From Istiophorus platypterus (Eukaryota > Chordata > Actinopteri > Istiophoriformes > Istiophoridae): a DNA stretch of 64,000 bases. The DNA lies in the NCBI GenBank assembly GCA_016859345.1, contig CM029123.1:2617501-2681500 (forward strand), written 5' to 3'. Below, in pieces: positions 35,097 through 48,654 of this stretch. Within the stretch, counting starts at the first letter, position 1, and each line of letters starts with the position of its first letter. The translations under genes and the position numbers were made by a program. Below the pieces are notes generated by a model. The model saw nothing but the letters and a program-made list of their open reading frames with translations. It was not told where the DNA came from and did no database searches.

Positions 35097-37539
35097 GGGC
35101 TACAAAACCTTTCATTCTTGCAAATGACTGCTGAATGCTGACACATACAATAACAGTCATTTGCATAACATTTCATTTATTTTCCCACAGTGTATTGATT
35201 GATGATATGTCATGTCTTAATACCACAGCTATTGATTCTTTGGCCAGTAGGCAGGGGGGCATGTTTCTACACTTCTCAACAACTAAACACTAACACCACT
35301 TCTTGAACCTTTTTTTTTTTTTTTTTTCATCTGGACTATGTACCACTCTGAATACAGCTGTTTTGACTGTGTATTTTGGTTATTTGTGGACAGCAACAAT
35401 ATTAAAATGAAAAAAAATATCAGCAGACCTTGTCATGCTGCTGAGGACACTGTTTTTTGGAGGTTTTAGCGGGGGGGACTCTGAGTTTTCATTTTTGAGT
35501 TTGTAGCCTTTTGTGAATGTGTTTTTCTCAAATCAAGCTTAAATTAAACATTCTTCCTAAGTTACTTTCCAGTTTGATAGTAAATTGTTTGTTTGAATGA
35601 AGGTTTTGTCATTTGGCTTTAGTTTTGATGATTTTGTCTCTATGCTTGATTACCTAGGCTAGTGCTTGGAGCAAGCTGTGGAATTTGATATCATATTCAT
35701 CTAAATCTGTGTGCAGGCTGCCCTCACACTTTAGGGAGAGAAAGAGAAAGGGCAAGGGGGAGAGACAGTGATAGAGATAGTGAGAAAGATAGTGAGAAAG
35801 CACTTTGGGGTCTTCTCTCTGAACATTGCATTCATGCCTACATCAAAAAACTGTAGAATCATTATTGCCATTGGTGTATAGAACCGTACGGTATCTGAAA
35901 TGTTATTGCATGTTATATATACTTTATTTATTACTTTTTATAAGAGAATGAATGCAAGCCAATAACAGCAACATCAGTAAAAAAAAAAAAAAAGCATTAA
36001 ACAACCTTACTTGCGCCGAGTTAGTCTAATGAGATGATAACATCTCCCAAGGCAAAATGAAAACATAAATCTCCATCTCTTTGTTCAGTTTAGTTTACCT
36101 AAAATTTGCTTTAAAACACATCTTTCTAATTCAAAATTACTACACTTACACTGCTATCAATATTTTGGAATATTCTATTCGATAAAATTCTTTTGTCTTT
36201 GTACATTTCACTCATAACAGTCATTTGAAGTACTGTAACATTCAGAGACTAGAAATAAAGGAAAATGCTACAGTTGAACAGTCAAAATTCACATTAGTTT
36301 AAGCATCAACAAAATGGACTGAAATAATATTGATCTTAATGCATCTTATAAGAGGAATTTGGTCACAAACCCTAAAAATGCATCAAATTATATAATAATT
36401 AAGAACTTATTTCTTCATATGTTGAAGCCTGACTCATATAGTCACATTCTGTTTCTTTTCCCTATGTAAATATGCAAACCATGTCCATATAACATTAAAA
36501 TTTAATAGTCTCCCATCAATATATGCAGGCAGACAGTTGATCTTACTTAATCATGGTGCACCTTTTTGTTTTTCATAGCAGTTATTTCTGTGAATGCCGT
36601 GAGATGAGTCCAGTGTGGTGCAGGAGTGAGATGGCCACGGCCTCCGATTCTACTATTCTATAATCCATTTGTTCCAGGCACTCATATGAGGACTAAAGTC
36701 AGCAGAAGCAAAGAAAAGACTCCTCACTCTCATCTACAGGGAAAACACTGTGACTGAAGCACAGGCATCCTGAGAGGTTGCTGTCATCTGCCACATACAT
36801 CACACAGTCACATAGTCCCCTGTCACACACACTCTGTGGAAACCAGACTTGGGAAACCACCATAGTGTGAAAGTTTGTGGTCAGGGGCAAACTTGCCTCG
36901 GGGAGCAAATGAAATCTGGTTATGGGTTTGTGGATGCATATATGCGTGCCTCCAGTATGAATATGTAAACAAATGTGTGTCTGCATAGGTCTAGCTTTCT
37001 GTTAGCTCACATGAGCTTGTGTCTGCTTGACAGAGAAGTCGTGAGCTGGAGAAGTGTGGCCATATATGGCAGTTAGCCTGGCACAGAGAGGGATAGATGT
37101 TTTGAGGGAAAGATCCTTGGCTCCCTTTTGTATCTTTTACTCCCTCTCACACACACTTTGTTTCTGTCAGAATCACTTTGTTAATCATGACAAGACCTCC
37201 TGTTTTGGCAATGAAGCATGTGGTAGACACTAAAGGATAAGGATGAGGATAGCAATATATATTTTTTGTTATTGTCAACAAATCCTGTGAAAAGACCCAT
37301 GTCTGTTATCTTTTATTCCTCTGTGCCGTTGAGCTCAATTGTTCCAAGTAAACTATTAAAAGCACATCAATGAGCCAACCCTGTCTCATTGAAATTTCTT
37401 TCCAATACAACTGAGTTTCAACAACCAATCCTGTATGTTCTTTGGGAAGTGTATTAACTGACTTGTTAGGGATCAGGAAAAATTGTGGTTTAGAATAAAT
37501 GTGAAAAAATTTTTGTAATGTCACTGTAAACTTTTTCTG
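35097..37539. other. nlgn1: AT-rich intron
   Basis: Holds a 19-nt T run near 35310 and a 15-nt A run near 35979. A CCATATATGG box lies at 37060-37069. No gene seen. Confidence 0.5.
37060..37069. promoter_or_regulatory. CArG-box match (SRF consensus)
   Basis: CCATATATGG fits CC(A/T)6GG and is palindromic. Several such matches are expected by chance in 64 kb of AT-rich DNA, so function is unproven. Confidence 0.2.
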
Positions 37540-37640
37540 TATTAAACCAGACCAGGATCTTTCCCTAACCTTAACCAAGTGCTGTGTCTAAACATAACTA
37601 TAAAAAAGTTTACTTTAGTGACCATAAATTTATATGGTGC
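37540..37640 (-). repeat. GGTTAGG-family interspersed repeat, fragment
   Basis: The reverse strand reads GTTTAGACACAGCACTTGG then TTAAGGTTAGGGAAAGATC. This matches the order of landmarks in the copies at 51421 and 57470 (TTTAGGCACAAAAA, TGGTTAGGTTTAGG, GAAAGATC). Confidence 0.6.
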
Positions 37641-39329
37641 TGCAAGATGAGGAATTTTGGCTGAAAAAATATATGTTGGTTTCGAACATTTTACTGATAC
37701 ATTCAGTATCAAAATATCAGTTGAAACACGATACAGTTCCAATTACGTTTTGTACAAAACATATTTGCTGTTGCAGTTTAGTTTATAAAAACATATTTTT
37801 TAGACACGTTTGATGTGCCGCACTGTTGCACTTGGTAGCATTTTCCTTCATTACCATGAACACACGTACTATGGTTTATTTTGACTTAATTCCAAATACA
37901 CTGTCCTGCTGCAGGGAATACTTAACATCTTTTCAGCTGCAGTTGAAAATAATGACACAGCCATTCATTCAAGTTTAAGTAACATTTACTAGAAACTACA
38001 GTGTCCAGCTGTTTGTTAAAATTACTGACCATTTTTTTAATGTCAATATACATTGATGACTTATTCTTAAATATTGACAATTTCAGATAAAATGAACCAA
38101 CAGTGTAGGGAAGCATCAAAGTATTGAGAGACAGACATTTTTGTTTTTGGTCTACTTATGGGATGTCACTATAAGAAAATCTCCAGGATAATTCTCCAGT
38201 GAATAAAATCATTTAGTTAATGGTGATGTACACACTTTGCAATTGCTAAAATCAGACACTGTGACAAAATTACAATGAGGTTGGGTAAGAAATATAAGAA
38301 GTCAGGTGATTGGTTCATAAACAAGATGGATTTTGCCAGATTTTAAATCACCGTTTCTTGGGGTAATACTGAAATTGAGCATACCCAAAGTGTCAATAAC
38401 AATCCCTCATTGCACAAGAAAACTGTGTGCACACAACTTCTATAGCTACAATAGGTCAATATTGAATCAGAAAATATTGCTCTGTGATGTTTACAACATA
38501 CAGTTTAAGGCAATAATACTTTTAGATAATGATTTTAATTTTAATTAATTTCAATAACTTTCTTTTATGCTCCAAATTATGGTGTTTAAAAGTGAGCTTC
38601 TCCTCAGGGATTTCCTCAGTAAGCCAAAAAACTGGTAAACAAACTTATTATTGCCATGGGAATGATGATCTTAGGTCAGTCAAGATTTATAATGTAAGTA
38701 ATTAAACTTAGTATTGGTTAAAATGGATTGGATGGAAAATTTCTGAGTATGTGTAATCCACATTTATTCAGGTCCATGAGGAAGTTGATGTGCGTTCTAA
38801 GTTATTTGTTTTGAGGTGTGTGTCAATCATTTGGAGTGTGATTGAGAAGGGGTTTCTTTGGCACTTGCAGCTGTGGTAACAGCTGTGATTTTATATGTTG
38901 TAATTGGCAGATGAAAAGACACATAATTGAATCTTGAAATATTAGACAGGAATGACTATGAATGGATTTATCTTTTTTTGAATGACTGTGATAAAATTAA
39001 AAATAGCTTCTTGTTTTTTTTTACAAAAAGATAAAAAAAAAATATAGAAAATATAGAAAAAAAACTAATTCAGATAACAATTTGAAATTTCTTCCCTTCT
39101 TATCTTTATTTTTGGTTGCTCTAAGGAAATAATTTTGATCTCATTATAATATTAATCAAGATAATATTCTGCTTGAAAATTGTAGAATGTAGTGCTTCCC
39201 CTTTTGCGGCAAGGCAGTAGTAGTTGTATTTGATTGTTTTGTATCTATGTGGATTTTTATCGTGGATTTGTATCTTCCCTTTGTATTCTTTCTCTTTTAA
39301 GTATATGGAGTCATAATGGACTTCACAGA
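37641..39329. other. nlgn1: AT-rich intron, no feature seen
   Basis: Very AT-rich with poly-A tracts (39019-39065). No repeat family recognised. Confidence 0.5.
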
Positions 39330-41050
39330 CTCCAATACAGACATGACTAGCTAATACACTGTGGCAATTCCATTGCTGGGACTTTACTCGACGGCATTTG
39401 CCAGTGGTTTTTGTTTTGTTTATTTAAAATGGCAGAGTGGTACAACTTAGAAAGCATGGTGAAAGAGGCTATGTAGACTGGGGCTGCGCTGCAGCTTCCC
39501 TGTACTATTCTCAGAAGCATGCAGTGACTGAGTAATAAAGTTGAAGAGTTGCAAGCGGATGTCAGCTGAATACCAGAGTATGAGAAGACTGTATGATTGC
39601 ATTTACTGAAACCTGGTTAAAGGATCATGACTTGAGCCAGGATTTCAAAATTGATGGCTTTGGCTGCATCAAGTTAGATTACTTTCCATAAGCAAATGAT
39701 TGTTCCCAGGAGGACAATTAAATTTTACCCAAATAAAAGGCCCTGAGTTAGAATTTTCCCAATTAGAAAAAGCTGGCTTACATATACCAACAACTAAATG
39801 CACAAAAGTTGGTGAAAAATGAAATAAAGCTGGCTATAATGTGGTTTAAAGACAAGGTGGAGGATGAGCTTAAGAATGGCAATTCTTGCTCGTCCTGGAG
39901 GAGAATCAAATCTGTGGTGGGAATGCAAGAAAAGAACAAAAGGGGTGTTTAATCCTCATAAATCTGACTCCGCCCTGGCAGAGGGGTTAAACCAATTTTA
40001 CTTAAAATTTGATCCTGATGATGTTAGTGAAGAAACTGGCTAAATTCAGAGTTGCCTCAGAGGGCAGTCAGATTCAGTTCGATGAAACCGACATTCTGAG
40101 AACACTTCCAAATACATCGGCCTGACTGCATCAGTGCAGGACTTCAGAAAGTCTTAGCCTTTTTCTTGTTTGGCATTTTCCCTTTACTTTCCCACTCTCT
40201 GTATCAGAGATTAAAGTTCCAAATAGGTTTGAAAGCATCCATTGTGGCACCTGTGGTGCTTAAATCATTCGTTATGAAAGGTTTCAAACAAATAGCGTAG
40301 AGGAGCATACTGGCCATAACACAGAGTGCAGTTAGCCCACTCCAGGTAGTGTATCAAAAAAGGAAGGGCATAGAGGAAGACACCACAACACATGAATTTT
40401 GTTGTTGGGCATCTAGAGGGCAAGCAGACACATGAATGCTTATACTTGGCTGATTTTTTGTGAGCTTCCAACTGGATGCATGCCGATACTTTAGTTCACG
40501 GGCTTTCTTGAATATCTGGTATTGATTTTGTCAATATGTGGGCAGGTTAGCTTCCTGTAAAAGAATCACAGAGAACCCATGTTAATGGCACTTTGTTTGA
40601 GGCCCTGTTGTGTAATTCAGGATCACCCCAGGGTTTTGTTTTGTTGCCCTTGTCATTTGTGCTCTACACTGGTGACTGCCGGAGTATGTTTCAGTCAAGG
40701 GTCATAATCAAAGTTAACAATGTTTTGGTGATTATCGTCATTTCATAAGATGGTGCAATGATCCTTAATTGAAGCTGGCGGACCCTCAACACCCTCTTCA
40801 TGCAGAGTTTCGACTCCTGCCATCAGAGAGGAGTTACACTTTCCCTGGGTGTGCAAAATCAGACAAATATCAGAGATCAGTTGTTCCCTCAGTTAATTGG
40901 TTCTAAAGCAAGCTGTAGGCTTAGTTGTTATTGCACACAAACTCTAACATGGGTCTGATGGACCTTTCAACTGGTCTGATGTTTGTGATGTGTATTGGTC
41001 GTGTTGACTACTGTTTGCATCACCAATAAAGGCTTTCCAAATTCAAAATG
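39330..41050 (+). mobile_element. Degenerate CR1-superclade LINE (Rex1/L2-like)
   Basis: A decayed LINE coding region. In order: LSNKVEELQADV (about 39532-39567), endonuclease FTETWLKDHD (39602-39631) with DGFG and KLD following, a linker (MWFKDKVEDELKNGN...WRRIKSVVG, about 39840-39922), LAEG..QFYLKFDPDD equivalents near 39975-40020, and GSPQGFVLLPLSFVLYTGDCRSMFQ in the reverse transcriptase (40621-40692). The catalytic box expected as F/Y-A-D-D reads V-N-N-V (40713-40724), so both aspartates are gone. There are many frameshifts. The 3' limit near CACCAATAAAGGC (41020-41033) is approximate. Confidence 0.8.
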
Positions 41051-44000
41051 AAAATGCAGTGTGTACAGAAAAACATGCAGTGAGTCATGCAGTCTTTTTC
41101 AAGCCATTTCAGACAGGCATGAACTCTTTATAATATTTTTTGGGGAAAATACTGTATCCAACACATTGCTGTAAAGCCTCAGACTGGTATGAGAACCATG
41201 TAAAGTAGGCTTAATTGCATTGTCATGGTGGGATAATGGGCAAGTCTATATACATGGAGGCTTTTAATTCTTTCCGTTTCTCCCACACAATTAAGCCACC
41301 TGCTGAGGATGTTGAATATCATTTGCTGAAAGTGTCAAACATCTACACAACTTTGTAAACAGTAGTTTCCTGTACAATGTAAGATGTGTACCTATTTACA
41401 ACATGATGCTACTTACATCTGAGCTACTTAGAGAGATCAGTAACTATTCTCAGAATGGCAGGATGTAAGTTGTCAGGATGACAACACCGTAGGTCACTAC
41501 AATGTGGTTGTAGCACCACTGGGTAGTTGCTATAAGCAGACAGTATCCTCTGACTAGGCTCCAGCCTCATAAAATCCAAAATAATGTTCTCTTTTCTCCT
41601 ACCAGGTGCATGAAAAGTTGCTCCCTCATCACCACTATATGTGGATGCAGAGAGGAGACCCAAAGCTGCTTGTGAATTGTCTCACTCTATTTCATATTCT
41701 ACAGGGGCAAATATTCATAATCTGGTACACAAGGTTTCAGACAGTTAGTCAAAAAAAGTCAAATAAAAAGTTAAAACAGCACTACACGCCACAGAAGTAT
41801 TAAACAAAATGTACCATAGTTAAGAAGACGTGTGATATCTCAGCTACTGTCATAAACCTGTATTTACATTGGGTTTGTAAAGCAATGACACAGTCCCAAA
41901 ATAGCCATTATATTTCATCAGCAACTGTCTTGCAATTATTTCTGGTTAACAATAGTATGCACTGACAAAGTCTATTTCCAGGCGATGTTTTTCTTTTCTG
42001 CTCCAATATTCAGAACCCAAAACAAAAAAAAAACATGTATATGAAATAAAATATATCATCAATTCAGCTGTATTAAACATACTGTAGGTGATTAAAGAGA
42101 GGGACAGAATGGAGATTTAAAAGCTATATACCACTGTAACGCAGGAGCTTAGGACTGGCATTCTTACATTTGAGCTGTGATTAAATCACTAGCTTACTTT
42201 ACCCTTGATCAGTAGTCTGACGACAAAAACAGGAAGATATGTAAATGAGAGCAACTATATTGTGACTTTGGCACATAGAAGATATGGAATAAGCATCAAC
42301 TGCTCCCCCCACAGCAAATTTGTATTTTGAGTGGCAAAAACTATCCTATACATATGCTAATACAGTTGAACCTACTGCTGTTCTGATCTCCCTCTGTATG
42401 TTTGGAAAACAAATTCCAGTAAATCAAAAGTCTAATAAATAAAACGTGTCAAAATGCAAAAAAGTTTCCTTATTACGTCCTTCAACACTTGTCTCTAAAA
42501 TATCTGTGGCAGGTCTATCTATGCTCAATCATTTTAAATGCATGTACAGTTGATCGCACAGATTGTCATTTTATGCAGATTTTGTCAGACAGCGTCAGGA
42601 TTATAAAATCAGGATTTGCAGCAGCACATAATCAGGCTGTAACTAAATGTGGAGGTGATTCTGAGATGCCTAATAAATTCTGTCCAGGCATAATTTATCA
42701 TTTTTATGGAGCTTTTTTCACTTCACCTCTAGTGTAGGCTATATAACGCTTTGAAGGGGAATATTTTACACCAAACTGGATTCAGTTGAAGTAAAATATT
42801 ATTATATAATATATTATCATATATTAAATGCTAAATATGTTTTGTTGTGTCACAGTTCAGCAATGTCAAGCACGCATACAAAACGCCTTTTTTGTGGGGG
42901 CTGTGCATTCACAGCCTGTGAGGATTTTACTGATGGGCCGTTCAGTAGAAGAATGGGAAAACTTATTTTAGTTTGATGGATTCAACTCTGTTTTTTTGTC
43001 CACATAAAAAGGTTAAATCTACAAAAAAAGGCTGCTTACGGTTAGTTGCAAAAAAAATATTATCAGATCATTTCAGACAATTAGATCCTACTCTCTGCAA
43101 TGCTGATTAAAACGTCCATTAAATCTCTGTTTTATAATCACAAAGTTCTCTCACAAAATAAACAATCAATAAACAAAGGATGATGGCAGTTCCTCCAACT
43201 ACCCCCGGTTATTCCCTGCAGAGGCAACAGGTGAAGGAACCAAAAGGGGTAAATTTCCATCTCTTTCTCTTGTTTTGCCAATGCACACTGATGAATAATC
43301 TATGTCACATATTTCCCAGACTTTAGAATCAGATTAAAGGACAAATTGACAAATTGTAATGCTCATGCAGTTTAAGAGATTTAAAACTAAGCAGTCAATC
43401 AAAATGAACAGATACCAATTGGAGAAATACAACAGCATGGTAAAATTATATTACAGATGGCACATTAAAACGTTAAATGGTAATATTAGTAAAATGTTTC
43501 CTAACAAAGACTTTGTTTTCTCTGAGATTATCTGTTTGCACAAAAGCCTAAAATATCCACTTAAAGTGACTACAAAATCAAGCTTCGGTCTGATTATGTT
43601 TGGTCTCTGGCAGGAATTTGGTTAAGGTCACAGAAATGTTGTAATCTGGGTTAATACAGAAAAAGTCCACTGTGACTTGACCCACAACATTTTTGTAAAC
43701 ATTTAGTCAAAACCACAATTGCCTCCTGGGAGGGGATGCAGGCTGGATGTGAACCCCTTGTGCTCTTGCTGTACAATGCCTTTCAATATAGTCCAGTTAA
43801 TGATTACACCATGATGTAAATGGCAAAACAGTTTAGAACATAATTTCTAGGTTGTTCCAGAGCAGCCATCAAACTGCAGGTTGAGTGAATGCTTGTACAG
43901 ATGATCTATCGGCTGGTTTGTATCAGAAGGACAGTCTCTCTAATAGATAAATCACATTGAGTGTAGCTCTACTGCTATACTGTAGTTTTTCCTTCCTTGA

Positions 44001-44441
44001 ATTATTTTTGACTATAACTGTTGTTTTCTGATATGGTTTGCTGTACTTTTTACCATGCCATTTATAACAAGTCACTGCACACAAAAGAGGAAAAAAGACA
44101 AGGTCAAAACCTACTATATTGTTGGACTGCCATGTATCTGTTTCTCTCTCCCCAATTCTCTGTGCTCGCATGTACAATAATTGATTATTGCTGAATTAGA
44201 ACAATTTAATTTGTTCTAATTTATATATTTTTTTCTGCCATTTCCAAGCTGCTGCTGCTTTGGTGTCATAGTCAGAAAGATAAAATCCAACTTAAAGACA
44301 ATGGCTTTGCTGTGATTTCAGCTATATTTACCTGCAAAATGATAAGTCAGAGAGAAGGTTAGAAGCTCATTCACATCACATCAGCTGCCATGCAGTCAGT
44401 GGAATAAGATGCAATAGAGATGTGCCTGTGGAGGGAAAGCC
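41051..44441. other. nlgn1: AT-rich intron, no feature seen
   Basis: No gene or repeat family recognised. A small hairpin AATTAGAACAA/TTGTTCTAATT lies near 44194-44221. Confidence 0.5.
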
Positions 44442-44449
44442 TGACGTCA
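44442..44449. promoter_or_regulatory. Full CRE palindrome TGACGTCA
   Basis: Exact CREB/ATF site, CpG-containing, in a somewhat GC-richer patch (44370-44470). A single match of 8 bp is close to chance expectation, so this is only a candidate. Confidence 0.25.
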
Positions 44450-44628
44450 TGCTTGCTGGGTAATACTAATACTGGTGACTCTCTCCTACAGGAAGTATCT
44501 AAGGTCTATCTGAAAAGCTGCTAGATTTGTTGGTAGGTGCTTTTGTGAGGAGAGGTCGCTAAGAGTGTGGAAAGTTGGTACATCTAGTGACAAAGGTTCT
44601 ATGTTGGCAACCCATCAGTTTACCCATC

Positions 44629-44657
44629 AGTCAGTCAGTCAGTCAGTCAGTCAGTCA
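44629..44657 (+). repeat. (CAGT)n microsatellite
   Basis: Seven CAGT units. Confidence 0.95.
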
Positions 44658-44875
44658 TGGACATTCACATTTATAGGGCTGGGCCTGCTGTCGTGGTCCA
44701 GCCAAAAATCTGACATTTATTTTCAGTTGTTATTCTTTGGTAACACTAAAGTAAGAATACCACTATTGCCATGCCATTGGAGCAAACTGACCCAAAGTAA
44801 ATGAAAAAAATTCTGGAGTTTAGATAAAGCACTCAGGACCAGCCAAGACTGTCAATTATCCCTCTCTGTGTTTCT

Positions 44876-44915
44876 TTCTCTATGATCCTTTTTCTTTCAT
44901 TTGGATCATAGAGAA
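44876..44915. repeat. Perfect 13-bp stem hairpin
   Basis: TTCTCTATGATCC (44876-44888) and GGATCATAGAGAA (44903-44915) with a 14-nt pyrimidine-rich loop. Confidence 0.9.
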
Positions 44916-46211
44916 CCAGTTGCCTCCGTGCTGCGTCTTTCTTTCGTCTTCCAGCTGTACCACTGCTATGATTGTTGATTAACAAGTTGTGGAACAGCAG
45001 ACAGTTCTCTCTGTTGTTAGAACCAATCTTTCTAGCTTTTAATGATTATGAATACAAATATCAGTGGAACACAAGTGTGTATGGGTATGTGTGCTGTCTT
45101 TATTATGACTGTAGATTCAGGTAATTAGAGAGATCTTACTTTGTGAGACTCAGTCAAGAGTGAATTAGCTTGGTGGTGCTCGGGCATGGTGACAGTAGTC
45201 CCGAGGTATAGGTATAGGTAAGTATTTTTAAATGTTTTTGTATGTTGAAAAGGTAGGTTGTTTGTTGAGATGTTTGATAAGTATCAATCACCTAGGGCCT
45301 GTCAGAAATTCTGCACAGAGAGAAAAGAGAGGTAGACAGGATGAAGCTGCCTATTTACATATAGTTCATGTTTCAAAACTAAATACCTGGTCATCCCATT
45401 GACATATTTCATCATAATACAGCTAATGGTTTGCTAAGAGAGACAGAAAGGCAAAAGGAGACTGGACTGACAGACAGTGAAAGAGTTGATAAAGTACACA
45501 AGATTGTTTTCCAGTCTTTTTTTTTTTTTAATTTTCATGCTTTTTCTAGTTGGAATTTTTTCAAAAGACATTAGATATATCTATATTCTATAGTTGCGTC
45601 CATACAGTATGGAGTATTTTCTATTGTTATTTATGTGTGATTCAAACTATGTACCCATGCACATTGGTTTGAAATGCATGTGCTAGACATGATGTGGAAA
45701 ACTACATGATTATGCATCATGTATTTAAGGTATTGCAGGAGACAACTGTCAGTTTTAGTGTTATGTTGCTTCTATGACCTAAACACATCCAGCAAATTTT
45801 AGAGTACAGGGTATTGTTCACCTGAAGGCCACAAGAAGGTAGGGCATGCCAATGGGATGTGCTGGTACTTAGTTGAAGTAAAGCAATTTATGTTGCATTA
45901 TCCTTCCAAAATATTAAGTTGTTGGCTAGATGAAACCAATCAATTTTGAAAAAAAAAAAAAAAAAAAACATTGCACGAGAGCATGGGTGACATTTCAGTG
46001 GCTCAGTCACCTTAAGGAGACTAAATCTGTGGGTTTTCTTTTTTTTCCAGGAAAGTCATCATATTTAAAGTTTCTGTAAGAGCACAGAATTTTAGCATTC
46101 AATTATGGTCTAAATGTTTTTGAAGAGGGTTTTATTAGTGGAATTGCTGTGCTGTGTGATTGTCCACCCATCCAGCAGCTTTAGGCCAAAATTACAAGAA
46201 ACAGTGTGATT
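44916..46211. other. nlgn1: AT-rich intron
   Basis: Poly-A run of about 20 nt at 45949-45968. Otherwise nothing recognised. Confidence 0.5.
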
Positions 46212-46479
46212 GGGACAGCTGTGGCTCAGGAGGTAGAGCTGGTTGTTCCCTAACCAGAAAGATGGTGGTTTGATCCCTGTTGAAGTGTCCTTCGGTAAGA
46301 TGCTAAACCCCATATTGCCCCTGATGTATCATCAGTCTGTGTGTATGGGTTTGTGGAAAGGGCTGTATGTTTAGAAAAAAAAGAGCTTTATGAATGTGTT
46401 TGTGAATGTGGCAGTAGCACTTTGGGCAGTTGATAAGACTAGAAAGCGCCATATAAGTGCAGTCCATTTACCGTTTACC
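46212..46479 (+). mobile_element. tRNA-derived SINE, copy 2
   Basis: Head GGGACAGCTGTGGCTCAGG followed by AGGTAGAGC (A-box region), B box GGTTTGATCCC at 46267-46277, then GAAGTGTCCTTCGGTAAGAT. The tail is GTGCAGTCCATTTACCGTTT. Same family and orientation as 23862-24130, but without the palindrome. Confidence 0.85.
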
Positions 46480-47529
46480 ATGTTAAAGAAAAACCTACTG
46501 TCAGTTGAAACCCTTGAGGTGATATCTGTTCCTGGCCTTCATTTGTTCCTTCCAATGCTCTGCCACATGCAGCTGTCCTCCCAGGGTCCCTTACTGCCTT
46601 GGCTGCTGTCAGCCCGGCTTCGTTGTAACTCAAGGTGTTGGTAATGAGCAGCTTCAAACCTCATTGCCCCCTCATTACAGTCTGGGCCTGCTGGGATTGC
46701 TGCTTCTTTCCTCCTCTCCAGGATGTCACTACCAGAGTCACCTCGCTCAGTGCTGGACACAGGTAGACATCTGAGGGCCTCTGTAAAGTGTGATTGTATG
46801 GTGGGGTGTATACGGAAAAGAAAGGAAAGGAAAAGAAAGTACTGCATGTATGCATTGCATCCGGGGTTTTTACTGTATTTATTTGACCATTTTTGTTAGT
46901 TGTCCCAAAAATATTATAGAATTGTAGTTGACAAATTAGATTGTTTAAATATATTTCCCACACCACTCACATGTTTAAATGCAACCTAACAACAGCAGAG
47001 TTCCTCTGTCCAACAAAAAAGGGAGCCAGTGCCAGAGGTGGTAATCTGCTTGCTTTCCATGGGCAGGGAAATAGTACAAAAGAATGATGGATGTAGTGGT
47101 TAAGTACTTATCCAGCTGGGAAATGGATCATTCCTTCAATTACAGTATCTATCTAGCTGACAATTTTTCAGGAATTAGTTTTTTATTGGGTGATTTTATA
47201 TCACACAATTTGCATTCCATGCTAGCATTCAGTGTCACTGTTGAAGTACAGCATGTTAGAAAAGATAATGGTTTGGGGAGGCTGGGATTCACTTTTTTCT
47301 CAGCCCTACAATTAATGCCAGCTTTTTTTAAAATTCATGGTTATGATTTTTGCCTAACCTTAACTTTAATTTGAATAACCACCATGTAAAAATCAATACT
47401 GTATAAATAAATAAATATTTTAAAATGCTGTGATCAAACAATCTGATATATTTATCCAGTATCAGGATCTGTCTACTGACTGGTTTGAGTATTCATTAAA
47501 ATATAGTAATAATAATCTACCAGACCTAC
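46480..47529. other. nlgn1: Intron, no feature seen
   Basis: Slightly GC-richer around 46500-46760. No coding or repeat pattern recognised. Confidence 0.5.
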
Positions 47530-47900
47530 AAACACTTGACAAATTAAAGGAAAAAACAACATAAAGTGTCTTGATAAGGTCTTTGGCCAGCATGAGCCAC
47601 AAGGATAGTTTCAGTGTACCTTGGCATAGAGCCTACAAGTCTGTGGAATTTTACTGCAGGGATGGGACACCATTCTTCCAAACAATATTCACTCATTTTG
47701 TATTGATGAAGATGATGGTGGTGGAGGACGTGTTGGTCCAAAATCTCACAAGTGGATTGTTCAATTCGGTTAAAATCTGGTGACTTCAAAGGTCATAGCA
47801 CATGATTCACATCATTTTCATACTCACCAAACCATCCATTTACCCCCTCCTGTCCTAAATTTGGGGATACTGTCATCCTGTTTCACCACTCATTTTTCAG
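47530..47900 (-). mobile_element. Tc1-like transposon remnant (family B), right end
   Basis: Inverted relative to the element at 1020-5218. The end segment TGACAAATTAAAGGAAAAAA lies near 47537. It is followed by the antisense of the transposase C-terminus, with landmarks also found at 4677-5200: CTTGGCATAGA (reverse of TCTATGCCAAG), GATTCACATCATTTTCATAC, and GTCATCCTG, which encodes a QDD-type box on the minus strand. The left half is missing, and similarity ends near 47890. Confidence 0.75.
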
Positions 47901-48654
47901 ATTTTTCTTTTCAATTTTTACACATCTTTAGATGTGATATGACCACAACACTTCTTCCACCCTTTCACTCACTATATGAATTCTGTTGGGAACAGGGTTT
48001 TTGCTTTAACTGGCTGATCTTTACATGACTTATGGCCCAAAATTTACATAACATTGAGACAGGGGGAGAGAGGTTTAACACTGTTGAGCTGTGGCTGATT
48101 TAATAAGATCAAGGTATATTTTTTCTATAATTTCGCATACCTTGTCTATTCCAGTCATGTTAATGCTGTCATGTTAATGGCTTTTACATCCAGCAGAAGG
48201 TTCAGTGTGTGTAGCAGCATCATACCACAGCAGCATGTCAGCATGCCAGCATTCCTACACAGCCTTACCAGATGTGTGCCAGCTAGCAGAAAAAAAAAAA
48301 AGATTTGTGTCTGCTACCAGCTGCTTCAGTCTACAACATGTAATTCCAGATCGGTCCAAGGGGAAATTTTATAAACGTGCTCATTGAGTTAGAAGTTAAA
48401 ACACTAATAGGCTTAATTTTGTGTTTCATTAGAATCATAAGCTATCTGCTCAAATATACAGTACTTTAGAGAGGGGACATGCCAAATCCCTGCCAATTTT
48501 CTGCCATATTTGCAGTATAAAATGCTGTCTTGTGTCCAATTCCCTGTATTTGTCTGATGTCCCACATCCACAGCCAATCCAAGCAATTAAAACTGTATCT
48601 CCCATGTTTTTATACCATGGTACATTGCAACATCACTGGGATGTATCTGCATAG
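47901..48654. other. nlgn1: Intron, no feature seen
   Basis: An A run at 48290-48302. No repeat family recognised. Confidence 0.5.
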
